Shown here: positions 1 through 8,290 of the stretch, one piece after another
Numbering within the stretch: the stretch's first letter is position 1
Layout: each line of letters starts with the position of its first letter
DNA from: JAWLBY01 sp041687455
Lineage (GTDB): Bacteria > Pseudomonadota > Gammaproteobacteria > Xanthomonadales > Xanthomonadaceae
Length of the DNA stretch: 64,000 bases
Direction of reading: 5' to 3'
NCBI GenBank assembly: GCA_041687455.1
Contig: JAWLBY010000015.1
Location: forward strand, 1-64,000
Program-made: the position numbers and the translations under genes
The notes under the pieces: model-generated
Told to the model about the DNA's origin: nothing
Database searches by the model: none
Seen by the model: only the letters and a program-made list of their open reading frames with translations

Positions 1-3
1 TTG

Positions 4-37
4 GCTACTTTCTCTTGGGCAAGCAAGAGAAAGTAGC
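4..37. repeat. Perfect inverted repeat (hairpin)
   Basis: Bases 4-17 (GCTACTTTCTCTTG) are the exact reverse complement of bases 24-37, with a 6-base loop: a 14-bp perfect stem. Very similar hairpins sit in many xanthomonad intergenic spaces, so this is probably a dispersed element. It could also act as a terminator for a gene lying left of the window. Bases 38-271 hold no convincing gene. Confidence 0.75.
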
Positions 38-170
38 TCGGGCGGCCCGCAGGGCTGTCCGAAACGCTCTGGCCGTTGTTGCTGTTGCGGCTGTCAAGCG
101 ACGACCAGGCGAAGGCTGGATGATCACGAATGGAGCTGCTCGCCCAAAGGTGGGACCGCGGCGTCGCCGG

Positions 171-192
171 TCGCGGCTGAAGCCGCTCCTAC
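171..192 (-). repeat. REP element, C-type stem
   Basis: This 22-base element reads GTAGGAGCGGCTTCAGCCGC followed by GA on the minus strand. It forms a short hairpin GCGGC-TTCA-GCCGC. It is identical to the two REP arms found inside flgJ (26994-27015 and 27089-27110). It lies downstream of nlpD in otherwise non-coding sequence. Confidence 0.8.
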
Positions 193-271
193 GGGGGCGG
201 CGCGCTGCGATCGCGGATGACCGCTCCGCGCCCTGTGCTGCCGATCAACCACCCTCACCCGCCCTGCCCGC

Positions 272-1138
272 CTATCGCTTCGGCAGCAGCCCCAGCGGAT
301 CGACCGGCTTGCCGTTCCGCCGGGTCTCGAAATGCAGCATGTCGCGACTGGCGCCGCTGCGGCCCATCTCGGCGATCTGCTGGCCGGCCTTGACCGCGTC
401 GCCCTCGGCGACCAGTCGCTTGCGGTTGTGGCCGTAGGCTGACAGCCACTCGTCCGAGTGCTTGATGATGATCAGCTCGCCGTAGCCGATCAGGCCGGAA
501 CCGGAGTAGACGACCACGCCATCGGCCGATGCCGTGACCGGCTGCCCGGCCGAACCGGCGATATTGATGCCCTGCCGGGTCGGGTCGTTGGCGGCATAGG
601 TCGACAGCAGCGAGCCGCTCGCCGGCCAGCGCCAGCTTATCGTTCCTTTACCGGCGGTGGCTGGCACCGGCTTGCTGCCGGTTGCAGCCGGCGTGGACGG
701 AGGCTTCGCCGCAGCGGACGATGGCTTCGTGGCTGCGGACGGTGGCTTCGAGGCAGCCGACGGCGCCGGTCGTTCCACCGCACGCTCGACGACACCACCA
801 CGCGCCGCGGTGCCGGTCGCCGGCCGGCTCGGCGACGCACCGGCGGCACGCGCCGGAGCCGCAGCCCGCCCGCCAAGCCGCAGCCGCTGGCCCGGATAGA
901 TCGTATACGGCGCCGCAATCCGGTTCAGTCGCGCCAGCTCGCGATAGTCCATGCCGTGGCGGAACGCGATGCCGTACAGCGTGTCGCCGCGCGCGACGAT
1001 GTAACTGCCGTCGCGTTCGCGAACGGCCGCACTGGCCTGCGCGCGCTCGCGTGCGGTCGGCTCGACGCGGACGGTGTGATGCGGCCCGCAGCCGGCGAGC
1101 AGCAGCACCAGCGCCGCCAGCGCGACGCGCGCCGTCAA
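272..1138 (-). CDS. nlpD: NlpD-like lipoprotein, LysM plus LytM domains (amidase activator)
   Basis: Outer-membrane lipoprotein that activates an N-acetylmuramoyl-L-alanine amidase at the division site. The 288-residue product starts with a lipoprotein signal ending in the lipobox LLAGC. A LysM peptidoglycan-binding domain follows (GDTLYGIAFRHG ... IYPGQRLRLGG). Next is a long Ala/Pro/Ser/Lys linker with repeated KPPSAA-like words, then a C-terminal M23/LytM domain. The LytM metal site is degenerate: GINIAG where active enzymes have HxGxD, and MLHFE in place of HLHFE. This is expected of an activator and not of a peptidase. The TTG at 1138 is preferred because GGAG lies 8 bases upstream and its TTGA overlaps the yqaA stop. 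A GTG at 1156 is the alternative. It is last in the surE-pcm-yqaA-nlpD unit; in many gammaproteobacteria rpoS follows. Confidence 0.9.
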   Translation of the reverse strand: MTARVALAALVLLLAGCGPHHTVRVEPTARERAQASAAVRERDGSYIVARGDTLYGIAFRHGMDYRELARLNRIAAPYTIYPGQRLRLGGRAAAPARAAGASPSRPATGTAARGGVVERAVERPAPSAASKPPSAATKPSSAAAKPPSTPAATGSKPVPATAGKGTISWRWPASGSLLSTYAANDPTRQGINIAGSAGQPVTASADGVVVYSGSGLIGYGELIIIKHSDEWLSAYGHNRKRLVAEGDAVKAGQQIAEMGRSGASRDMLHFETRRNGKPVDPLGLLPKR

Positions 1139-1719
1139 CCGCGCAGCTCCAGCCACAGCAGTGCGACGCCGAGGATCACGACCACCGCCCAGCCGAGTGC
1201 CTCGACATAGCGGCGCAGGATCCCTTCCATTCGCTGGCCACCGATCCGGATCAGCCCGGCGACCAGGAAGAAGCGCCCGCCGCGGCCGATCAGCGAGCCG
1301 AGCACGAACGGCAGCAGGCCGATCCCGGCCGCGCCCGACGCGATCGTGAACACCTTGTACGGTATCGGCGTGAAGCCGGCGACGAATACGATCCAGAAGC
1401 CGTAGCGGACGAACAGTTCCTGCACCTGGTGGAAGGTGTCGAGCTTGCCGGCGCGTTCGATCCACGGCAGCACTGCTTCGAGCGCGAACGCACCGAGCAG
1501 GTAGCCGAGCAGTCCGCCCAGCACCGACGCGATCGTGCACAGTGATGCGAAGCGCAGCCAGCGGGATGGCCTGGCCAGCGTCATCGGCGCCAGCATCACG
1601 TCCGGCGGCACCGGGAAGATCACCGATTCGCTGGCGCTCAATGCGACAAGATAGCCCGGCGCATGCGGATGCGCGGCCCAGCGCAGCGCACGTTCGTACC
1701 ACGGTCCGAACAGCCGCAT
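1135..1719 (-). CDS. yqaA: YqaA family inner-membrane protein (DedA/SNARE-associated superfamily)
   Basis: A 194-residue polytopic membrane protein. The motif SASESVIFPVPPDVMLAP near residues 28-45 and the GxTPIPYKVFTIASG stretch near residue 115 are hallmarks of the YqaA branch of the DedA-like superfamily. Several hydrophobic segments are visible, including a C-terminal anchor of about 20 residues. The exact substrate is not known; DedA relatives are linked to lipid or membrane homeostasis. The stop overlaps the nlpD start, and the first base is shared with the end of pcm, so the gene is translated within the surE operon. Confidence 0.88.
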   Translation of the reverse strand: MRLFGPWYERALRWAAHPHAPGYLVALSASESVIFPVPPDVMLAPMTLARPSRWLRFASLCTIASVLGGLLGYLLGAFALEAVLPWIERAGKLDTFHQVQELFVRYGFWIVFVAGFTPIPYKVFTIASGAAGIGLLPFVLGSLIGRGGRFFLVAGLIRIGGQRMEGILRRYVEALGWAVVVILGVALLWLELRG

Positions 1720-2402
1720 CAGAGCGTGCCCCCGAGCAGCGGCACGAACATCACCGGGCCCAGACTGTCCTGCCGCAACGTGCCATCAGCGTCGCGACGG
1801 AACCGCAGCAACTGCTGCGCGTTGCCGTCACCGACCGGCGCGATCAGCACGCCGCCCGCGGCCAGTTGCTCGAACAACGCCGGATCGAGGCTCTCCGCCG
1901 CGGCGGTGACCAGGATCGCATCGAACGGGCCGCACTCGGACCAACCGAGCCGGCCGTCGTCGTGCTTGCTGCGCAGATTGTCGATGCCGAGCCGGCGGAA
2001 CCGGCGCCGCGCCGTGCGCAGCAGCTCGTCGATCCGCTCGACCGTATGCACCTGCGGCACCAGCGCCGCCAGCACCGCGGCCTGATAGCCGGAGCCGGTG
2101 CCGAGCTCCAGCACCTTCTGCGGTACGCCGGATTCGAGCAGCGCCTCGGTCATCCGGGCCACGACCCACGGCTGCGAAATGGTCTGGCCGCGGCCGATCG
2201 GAAGCGCGGTGTCCTCGTAGGCACGGCTGGCCAACGCCTCGTCGATGAACAGATGCCGCGGCACCGTCCGCATCGCTTCGAGCACGCGCGGGTCGGCGAT
2301 GCCTTCCGCCTTCAGCCGCTCGACCATCCGGTCGCGCGCGCGTTGCGAGGTCATGCCGAGACCGAGCGCCTCGGTGCTGCGAATTCGCGGCCGTCCGATC
2401 AT
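1719..2402 (-). CDS. pcm: Protein-L-isoaspartate O-methyltransferase
   Basis: Cytosolic SAM-dependent repair enzyme that methylates L-isoaspartyl residues in aged proteins so that they can revert to aspartate. The 227-residue sequence has the family motifs: ALPIGRGQTISQPWVVARM near residue 67, the SAM-binding VLELGTGSGYQAAVLA near 96, and DAILVTAAA later. The start ATG overlaps the surE stop by 4 bases (ATGA). Length matches the usual 210-230 residues. The surE-pcm pairing is widespread in gammaproteobacteria and associated with stationary-phase survival. Confidence 0.96.
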   Translation of the reverse strand: MIGRPRIRSTEALGLGMTSQRARDRMVERLKAEGIADPRVLEAMRTVPRHLFIDEALASRAYEDTALPIGRGQTISQPWVVARMTEALLESGVPQKVLELGTGSGYQAAVLAALVPQVHTVERIDELLRTARRRFRRLGIDNLRSKHDDGRLGWSECGPFDAILVTAAAESLDPALFEQLAAGGVLIAPVGDGNAQQLLRFRRDADGTLRQDSLGPVMFVPLLGGTL

Positions 2403-3178
2403 CGCCGGTCGGCGAGCCCGGCGCTGAGGCCATCGACCCAGCGGGCGACGTTTTCGAGCGCCTGGTAGCGGGTCAGGTCGACGTGGATCGGCGTGATCGA
2501 GATATGGCCGCTGCGCACGGCGTGGAAGTCAGTGCCGGGACCGGCATCCTGTTCGGCACCGGCCGGACCGATCCAGTACACGGTGCGCCCGCGCGGATCG
2601 TTCTGCGGCACGCACGGTTCGGAACGATGCCGGTTGCCGAGCCGGGTCACCTCGAAGCCGCGGAGCTCGGTCCAGGGCCGGTCCGGCACGTTGACGTTCA
2701 GGATCGTGTCGGCCGGCAGCGGATCGACCAGCAGCCGCGCCATGATCTCGCGCGCCGCACGCGCGGCCGATTCGAAATGACGGCCGAGGTGATCGCCGGT
2801 CGACAGCGACATCGCGATCGCCGGCAGGCCGAGGAAGCGGCCTTCCATCGCCGCGGCGACGGTGCCGGAATAGATCACGTCGTCGCCGAGATTGGCGAAA
2901 TTGTTGATCCCGGACACGACGATGTCGGGCTCGCGTTCGAGCAGGCCGGTCAGCGCCAGATGCACGCAATCGGTCGGCGTGCCGGCCACGCTCCATATCC
3001 GCTCGCCGACCTGCTTGATCCGCAGCGGGTGTTCGAGCGTGAGCGAATTGCTGGCGCCGGAGCGGTCGCGATCGGGCGCGACGACGGTGACTTCGTGGCC
3101 GGCCTCGCGCAGCCCCTCGGCGAGCACCCGGATGCCCGGTGCATCGACCCCGTCATCATTGCTGACCAATACCCGCAT
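2399..3178 (-). CDS. surE: 5'/3'-nucleotidase SurE
   Basis: Metal-dependent nucleoside monophosphate phosphatase active in stationary phase. The N-terminus MRVLVSNDDGVDAPGI carries the metal-binding ND-DG aspartates. The second family block SGINNFANLGDDVIYSGT lies near residue 90, with SGTVAAAMEG after it. At 259 residues it has the normal size. It is the first gene of the surE-pcm-yqaA-nlpD unit. The 124-base space between it and the divergent smr gene should hold promoters for both. Confidence 0.96.
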   Translation of the reverse strand: MRVLVSNDDGVDAPGIRVLAEGLREAGHEVTVVAPDRDRSGASNSLTLEHPLRIKQVGERIWSVAGTPTDCVHLALTGLLEREPDIVVSGINNFANLGDDVIYSGTVAAAMEGRFLGLPAIAMSLSTGDHLGRHFESAARAAREIMARLLVDPLPADTILNVNVPDRPWTELRGFEVTRLGNRHRSEPCVPQNDPRGRTVYWIGPAGAEQDAGPGTDFHAVRSGHISITPIHVDLTRYQALENVARWVDGLSAGLADRR

Positions 3179-3302
3179 GACTGCGTCCGCCTTCCCTTGC
3201 TGGCGCCGCCCGGCGCGCGAAGTCGGCTATTTTGCCACGAGCGGCCATGACCGCTGACGGACTCGCGGTCCGCAGTCACCCGCCGCGCGGTACCCTTTCG
3301 CG

Positions 3303-3905
3303 ATGCGACCGCGCAAGCCACCGGCCGAACCGCCGTCCGACGAACTCGATGACGCCGCACTGTTTCGTGCGGCGATCGGGCCGGTGCGCGAGTTCGAGCC
3401 GGTCGAAATGCCGCATCGTCGCGGCCCGGCCGCCGAACCGCGGCAACGCGAGGCCGACGAGCGCGCCGCGTTGCAGCAACTGCGCGATGCGCCGTTCGCG
3501 ATCGACAGCCCCGACCTGCTGCTGTACCGGCGACCGGAAGTGGCCCCACGGGTGTTGAAGCGGCTACGCCGCGGACTGTACGCGGTGCAGGACGAACTCG
3601 ACCTGCACGGCCTGCACGCGGCCGACGCCGAACGGCTGCTGCGGCAATTCCTGGCCGATGTCCGTCGCTCCGGCGCGATCTGCGTGCGGCTGATCCACGG
3701 CAAGGGCCTGCACTCGGAAAGCACCGGCCCGGTGCTCAAGTCGCTGGTCGAACACCTGCTGCGCCAGCGACGCGACGTGCTGGCCTATGCATCGGCACCG
3801 CCGGCCCAGGGCGGCGGCGGTGCGGTACTGGTGCTGCTGGCCCGGCGCTCACCGGGCGCAGCCGGCGTCACGGAGTCGGACGATCCTGCACCTGCGGTGG
3901 ATTGA
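3303..3905 (+). CDS. Smr domain protein (MutS2 C-terminal type nuclease)
   Basis: A 200-residue protein with a charged N-terminal region of about 90 residues and a C-terminal Smr domain. The domain shows DLHGLHAADAERLL near residue 98 and VRLIHGKGLHSE near 130, the DLHG and GKG motifs of the family. Smr proteins of this YdaL/SmrA type act as DNA- or RNA-binding nucleases; the precise target here is unknown. It is divergent from surE, and its last 38 bases overlap the end of a small lipoprotein gene on the other strand. Confidence 0.88.
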   Translation: MRPRKPPAEPPSDELDDAALFRAAIGPVREFEPVEMPHRRGPAAEPRQREADERAALQQLRDAPFAIDSPDLLLYRRPEVAPRVLKRLRRGLYAVQDELDLHGLHAADAERLLRQFLADVRRSGAICVRLIHGKGLHSESTGPVLKSLVEHLLRQRRDVLAYASAPPAQGGGGAVLVLLARRSPGAAGVTESDDPAPAVD

Positions 3906-4083
3906 CCCACGCGACATGGACACCGCGTTTGCGCGCGACCTGCTCGACGCGAGCCATCAACTCGTAATCGGGCTGGAGGTCGGCTGACTTCTGCGATGCC
4001 GCCACCGGCGTGCCACCGGTGCTCGCGCAGCCTGCCGACAATGCGATGACGGCGACAGTGGTCAGGAAGGATATCGTGCGCAT
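3868..4083 (-). CDS. Small lipoprotein of unknown function
   Basis: A 71-residue product with a clear lipoprotein signal: positive start, hydrophobic stretch TVAVIALSAGC and lipobox SAGC, followed by STGG. The mature part is about 52 residues with a short helical, charged centre. No known family was recognised. Its 3' end overlaps the convergent smr gene by 38 bases, so the two transcripts would be mutually antisense there. The clean signal peptide and lipobox are the main reason to accept it as real. Confidence 0.6.
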   Translation of the reverse strand: MRTISFLTTVAVIALSAGCASTGGTPVAASQKSADLQPDYELMARVEQVARKRGVHVAWVNPPQVQDRPTP

Positions 4084-4195
4084 GGCCGCTCTCCATCGAA
4101 GGGGACTCGACGTCCGTTCCGGGGAGCCGCCCGATTGCGGACGCCAAGGTCAGTCTACGCCTGCGCGGCCCGCATGAAGCACCGTTCACCGCAAT

Positions 4196-5263
4196 TCACG
4201 AGCCTTCCGGCGCCCCCGGTGAGGCCGACCGGCGGGCGTCGACGATCGTGCCGAGCTCGCGCAGCACGACCGTCGCGTAAGCGCCGGGCGGCAACCGGAA
4301 CTCGAGTTGCAGCCGATCGTCGGCCAGCCATGCGTGGCGCAGCTCGGCGACGGCGATCCGCAGAGCCCGCCGCTCCTGCCGCAGACCAAACGCCGTCAGG
4401 CCGTCGACGAGCTCGGCCTGCGCCGCCAGCACGGCGGCCTCGATCTCGCGCACCGCGCCGACCGAACGCAGCTCGCCGGCGCCGGCCAGCGGGCCGGTCG
4501 GGTGGATGTCGAAACGCGCGACGCGTTCGCGCAATGCATCATCGAGCGGCACCGGCCCGAACACGCTGTGGCTGCCGTCGAGCATCCAGACATCGCCGTC
4601 CAGCCCGCTCGCCCAGTGGCCCTGTTCGACACGCCGGGCGAGCACTTCGTTGAACAGCGCCGAGCGCGCCGCCGACAGCACCATGCCGCGCTGCTCGCGT
4701 CGCATCCGCGCGCCGGCGAACAGGCGCCGGGCCTGCTCGATGTTGCCGCCGTCGCGTCCGAAGCGCTGCTCGCCGAAGTAGTTCGGCACGCCAGACGCTG
4801 CGATCCGCTGCAGCCGCTGCTCGATCTCGTCGCGCGAGTGCCGGTCGAGCGCGACGTCGCGCAGCACCAGTTCGAAGCGGTTGCCGGCCAGCGCGCCGCG
4901 CGGCAGCTTGCGGCCGTGCCAGGTCGCCGACAGCGGCCGCAGGTCGGCGCCGGCCAGTGTTTCGATCGGCGGCGCGACCCGCTTCGGAAGATGCACACTG
5001 AAGCGCTGGCGGGTCACCGCATGCCGGTCCTTCATACCGGCGTACGACACCGCCATCGGCGCGACACCGGCCCAGTCGGCGATCCGCTGCGCCGCGAACG
5101 CGGTTGTCATGCCGCGCTTCTCGATCTCGAGCAACAGGTGTTCGCCCTGCCCGCCCGGCTCGAACGAGGGCAGCTCGATGACGCGGAAATCATCATCTTC
5201 GACCCGGATCCGTGCTCGCAGCAGAGCGTCACCGTGCGCGTGCGGAAGGCTGTCGACGCTCAT
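4196..5263 (-). CDS. truD: tRNA pseudouridine(13) synthase TruD
   Basis: Converts U13 of tRNA-Glu to pseudouridine. The 355-residue protein has the TruD signature GMKDRHAVTRQRFSV near residue 78, which contains the catalytic aspartate, and the conserved ANRFELVLRDV and GVPNYFGEQRFGR blocks. Its ATG shares one base with the ispF stop (TGATG), indicating coupled translation. The 3' neighbour is the small lipoprotein, 112 bases away. Confidence 0.96.
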   Translation of the reverse strand: MSVDSLPHAHGDALLRARIRVEDDDFRVIELPSFEPGGQGEHLLLEIEKRGMTTAFAAQRIADWAGVAPMAVSYAGMKDRHAVTRQRFSVHLPKRVAPPIETLAGADLRPLSATWHGRKLPRGALAGNRFELVLRDVALDRHSRDEIEQRLQRIAASGVPNYFGEQRFGRDGGNIEQARRLFAGARMRREQRGMVLSAARSALFNEVLARRVEQGHWASGLDGDVWMLDGSHSVFGPVPLDDALRERVARFDIHPTGPLAGAGELRSVGAVREIEAAVLAAQAELVDGLTAFGLRQERRALRIAVAELRHAWLADDRLQLEFRLPPGAYATVVLRELGTIVDARRSASPGAPEGS

Positions 5264-5736
5264 CAGCGCGTCACCAGCAGCACGACCGCCTGCGCGGCGA
5301 TGCCTTCACCGCGACCGGTGAATCCGAGCCGCTCGCTGGTCGTGGCCTTGACCGACACCGCGTCCGGTTCCACGCGCAGATCGTCCGCCAGATGCCTGCG
5401 CATGGCGTCGACATGCGGCGCGAGCCTGGGCATTTCACAGACCACCACCGAATCGACATTGCCGATCCGGAAGCCGCGTTCGTTGGCGAGCGCCAGCACG
5501 GTGCGCAGCAGCACGCGACTGTCGGCATCGCGCCAGACCTCATCACCCGGCGGGAAATGGTGACCGATGTCGCCGAGCGCCAGTGCGCCGAGGATCGCGT
5601 CGCACAGCGCGTGAATCAGCACGTCGCCGTCCGAATGGGCGACCAGCCCGTGGCTGTGCGGGATGCGGACGCCGCCGAGGACCAGATGGTCGCCGGGGCC
5701 GAAGGCGTGAACGTCGTAGCCGATGCCGATGCGCAT
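5263..5736 (-). CDS. ispF: 2-C-methyl-D-erythritol 2,4-cyclodiphosphate synthase
   Basis: Fifth step of the MEP isoprenoid pathway. The 157-residue product starts MRIGIGYDVHAFG, giving the zinc ligands Asp and His of DVH. The block SDGDVLIHALCDAILGA supplies the third ligand. The reading frame stays open upstream to 5862, but conservation begins at the ATG at 5736 and the upstream part is degenerate repeat sequence. It sits with ispD, its pathway neighbour, separated by 172 bases, and overlaps truD by one base. Confidence 0.96.
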   Translation of the reverse strand: MRIGIGYDVHAFGPGDHLVLGGVRIPHSHGLVAHSDGDVLIHALCDAILGALALGDIGHHFPPGDEVWRDADSRVLLRTVLALANERGFRIGNVDSVVVCEMPRLAPHVDAMRRHLADDLRVEPDAVSVKATTSERLGFTGRGEGIAAQAVVLLVTR

Positions 5737-5744
5737 GGAAAGAG

Positions 5745-5779
5745 AGTCGGGATTGGGGATCTGGAATTGGGAATTCGGC
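5745..5779. repeat. Degenerate GGGATTG/GGGAATTC word repeat
   Basis: Successive near-copies of GGGATT, GGGGATC and GGGAATTC lie in the ispD-ispF space. Similar words recur at 22768-22805, 22879-22904 and 39198-39230, always next to or between genes. They look like the degenerate short repeats common in xanthomonad intergenic DNA. Function is unknown. Confidence 0.5.
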
Positions 5780-5908
5780 GTTCGCTGTGCCGGCGCCGTG
5801 GTGTGGTGATGCTCCCGATGGGTGCGGGCTTCGGCCTCGATCGCTGTTCGTCGTGACGACAAGGAGATCGCGACTGCCTCCGCTCCCGCGGGAAATCGGG
5901 TTTGCCGC

Positions 5909-6601
5909 CTAGTCGCGATCCATCCGTGCCAGCAGGAACTCGGCGAATGCGAAATCGGCTGGCGTGGTGACCTTGATGTTGTCCTCGGCGCCTTCGACCA
6001 GCATCGGCTTCAGGCCGAGCCGCTCGATCGCCATCGCTTCGTCGGTGATCGCGACGCCCGCGTTGTATGCCGCCTCGAGCGCCCGAACCAGCGTCGCGCG
6101 GCGGAACAACTGCGGTGTCAACGCTCGCCACAACGACTCGCGCGGCTCGCTGCGCTCGATCTCGCCGCGCGTGTCGGCGCGTTTCAGCGTATCGCGCACC
6201 GGCGCAGCCAGGATCGCACCGACGCCGTGCGCGCAGCCGTGGTCGAGCAGCCGCTCGAGGTCGTCGGAGCGCAGGCACGGCCGCGCGGCATCGTGAACCA
6301 GCACCCAGTCGCGCTCGCGCACCGTGTCGGGCAATGCCCGCAGGCCGGCCAGCACCGAGTCCGAGCGTTCGCTGCCACCGACGCAGGCCCGCACCGGCTT
6401 GCCGTGCAGCTCGCGCCAGCCCGGCCAGTGCCGGTCACCGCTCGCCAGCACGACCTGCAGGCCGCTGACCCGCGGATGCCGCGCCAATCGCTCCAGCGTG
6501 TGCTGCAGCAACGTGCGACCGAACAGTGGAAGGTACTGCTTCGGCAGGTCGCCGCCGAAGCGGCTGCCGCGGCCGGCGGCCGCAACGACCACCCAGGTCA
6601 T
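5909..6601 (-). CDS. ispD: 2-C-methyl-D-erythritol 4-phosphate cytidylyltransferase
   Basis: Third step of the MEP pathway: transfers CMP from CTP to MEP. The 230-residue protein begins with the nucleotide-binding AAAGRGSRFGGDLPKQYLPL, and VLVHDAARPCL lies near residue 102, followed by ITDEAMAIE and NIKVTTPADF, all diagnostic. Its ATG overlaps the ftsB stop by 4 bases, the classic ftsB-ispD-ispF arrangement. Confidence 0.96.
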   Translation of the reverse strand: MTWVVVAAAGRGSRFGGDLPKQYLPLFGRTLLQHTLERLARHPRVSGLQVVLASGDRHWPGWRELHGKPVRACVGGSERSDSVLAGLRALPDTVRERDWVLVHDAARPCLRSDDLERLLDHGCAHGVGAILAAPVRDTLKRADTRGEIERSEPRESLWRALTPQLFRRATLVRALEAAYNAGVAITDEAMAIERLGLKPMLVEGAEDNIKVTTPADFAFAEFLLARMDRD

Positions 6602-6909
6602 CGCACGGCCTCGCCGGCCGGTCGCGCTGGCGCCGTTTCGTCGAGCACGCGATAGAACACTTCGCCCGGTTTGATCATGCCGAGCTCGCTGCGGGCGCGT
6701 TCCTCGATCGCCGCGGTACCGGACTTCAGGTCCTCGACCTCGGCCGCCAGTGCGTCGTTGCGATCGCGCAGGCGGGCGGTCTCGTCACGCTGAGCATCGA
6801 CCGTGCGCTCGAGTCGCGCCACTTCGAACAGGCCGCCGCTACCGAACCACAGCCTGGCCTGCAGCCCGACCAGGAGCAGCAGCAACACCGCCGCCAGCAG
6901 CCGGAACAT
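6598..6909 (-). CDS. ftsB: Cell division protein FtsB
   Basis: Bitopic membrane protein of the FtsQLB divisome subcomplex. At 103 residues it has one N-terminal membrane helix (LLAAVLLLLLVGLQARLWF), then a periplasmic coiled coil rich in Leu, Arg, Asp and Glu, ending with the conserved RARSELGMIKPGEVFYRV motif near residues 70-88. It lies 27 bases downstream of eno and overlaps ispD, the usual eno-ftsB-ispD order. Confidence 0.94.
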   Translation of the reverse strand: MFRLLAAVLLLLLVGLQARLWFGSGGLFEVARLERTVDAQRDETARLRDRNDALAAEVEDLKSGTAAIEERARSELGMIKPGEVFYRVLDETAPARPAGEAVR

Positions 6910-6936
6910 GGCAGGCCTCGCCGTCGCCGCGTTCGG

Positions 6937-8223
6937 TCAGCGGCGCAGGTTCGGGAACGCGTCGCGGCCGGCGTAGCGCGCCGCGCTGCCCAGCGCTTCC
7001 TCGATCCGCAGCAACTGGTTGTACTTGGCGACGCGATCGGAGCGGCACAGCGAACCGGTCTTGATCTGCGTCGCGGTGGTCGCGACGGCGATGTCGGCAA
7101 TCGTGGTGTCCTCGGTTTCGCCGGAGCGGTGCGAAACGACCGCGGCGTATTTCGCCGCGTCGGCCATCGCGATCGCTTCGAGCGTTTCCGACAGGGTACC
7201 GATCTGGTTGACCTTGATCAGGATCGCGTTGGCGATGCCGCGCTCGATGCCCTCGCGGAAGATCTTCGGATTGGTCACGAACAGGTCGTCACCGACCAAC
7301 TGAACCTTCTCGCCGAGCACGTCGGACAACTGCTTCCAGCCGTCCCAGTCGTCCTCGGCCATGCCGTCCTCGATCGTGATGATCGGATAGCGGCGCGCCC
7401 AGTCGGCGAGAAAATCGACGAACTGTTCCGGCGTCAGTCGCTTGCCTTCGCCGACCAGGTTGTAGCGGCCGTTGTCGAAGAACTCCGAGCTTGCGACATC
7501 GAGGCCGAGCAGCACGTCGTCGCCGGCGCGGTAACCGGCCTTGCCGATTGCCTCGAGGATCGTTTCGATCGCCTCCTCGTTGGAGCGCAGGTCCGGCGCG
7601 AAGCCGCCTTCGTCACCGACCGCGGTCGACAGCCCGCGGCCCTTCAGCACCGTCTTCAGCGAATGGAAGATCTCGGTGCCGGCACGCAGCGCCTCGGAGA
7701 ACGAGTCGAAGCCGACCGGCAGCACCATGAATTCCTGCATGTCGACGTTGTTGTCGGCATGTGCGCCGCCATTGACGATGTTCATCATCGGCACCGGCAG
7801 CAGCGGCGCGCGGCCGCCGGCCAGATGCTTCCACAACGGCACGCCCTTGGCCGCAGCGACCGCATGCGCGTTCGCCAACGACACGCCGAGCAGTGCGTTG
7901 GCGCCGAGCTTGCCCTTGTTTTCAGTGCCGTCGAGTTCGATCAGCCGGCGGTCGAGACCGGCCTGGTCGCTGGCATCGAAGCCGGCCAGCGCCTGCGCGA
8001 TCGTCGAGTTGACGTTCGCGACCGCCTTTCGCACGCCCTTGCCGAGGTAGCGCGTCTTGTCGCCGTCGCGCAGCTCGACCGCCTCGCGGGTGCCGGTCGA
8101 GGCGCCGGACGGCACCGCGGCGCGGCCCATCTGGCCGGTCGACAGCGTGACCTCGGCTTCGAGCGTCGGGTTGCCGCGGGAATCGAGGATCTCGCGAGCG
8201 TGGATCTTGGCGATCGTCGTCAT
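6937..8223 (-). CDS. eno: Enolase
   Basis: Glycolytic interconversion of 2-phosphoglycerate and phosphoenolpyruvate, also an RNA degradosome partner in many bacteria. The 428-residue sequence has ILDSRGNPTLEAEV at the start, GASTGTREAVELRD, NIVNGGAHADNNVDMQEFM, LVGDDLFVTN, SHRSGETEDTTIADIAVA and QIKTGSLCRSDRVAKYNQLL, all family signatures. An AGGAG ribosome site lies about 10 bases upstream. kdsA precedes it by 67 bases on the same strand. Confidence 0.98.
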   Translation of the reverse strand: MTTIAKIHAREILDSRGNPTLEAEVTLSTGQMGRAAVPSGASTGTREAVELRDGDKTRYLGKGVRKAVANVNSTIAQALAGFDASDQAGLDRRLIELDGTENKGKLGANALLGVSLANAHAVAAAKGVPLWKHLAGGRAPLLPVPMMNIVNGGAHADNNVDMQEFMVLPVGFDSFSEALRAGTEIFHSLKTVLKGRGLSTAVGDEGGFAPDLRSNEEAIETILEAIGKAGYRAGDDVLLGLDVASSEFFDNGRYNLVGEGKRLTPEQFVDFLADWARRYPIITIEDGMAEDDWDGWKQLSDVLGEKVQLVGDDLFVTNPKIFREGIERGIANAILIKVNQIGTLSETLEAIAMADAAKYAAVVSHRSGETEDTTIADIAVATTATQIKTGSLCRSDRVAKYNQLLRIEEALGSAARYAGRDAFPNLRR

Positions 8224-8290
8224 CGTGGGAAAGCTCCTGGGGTCTGGATTCTTGTATGCGCGAACTGCTCCACCTGCAGGTGCGCGTTGC

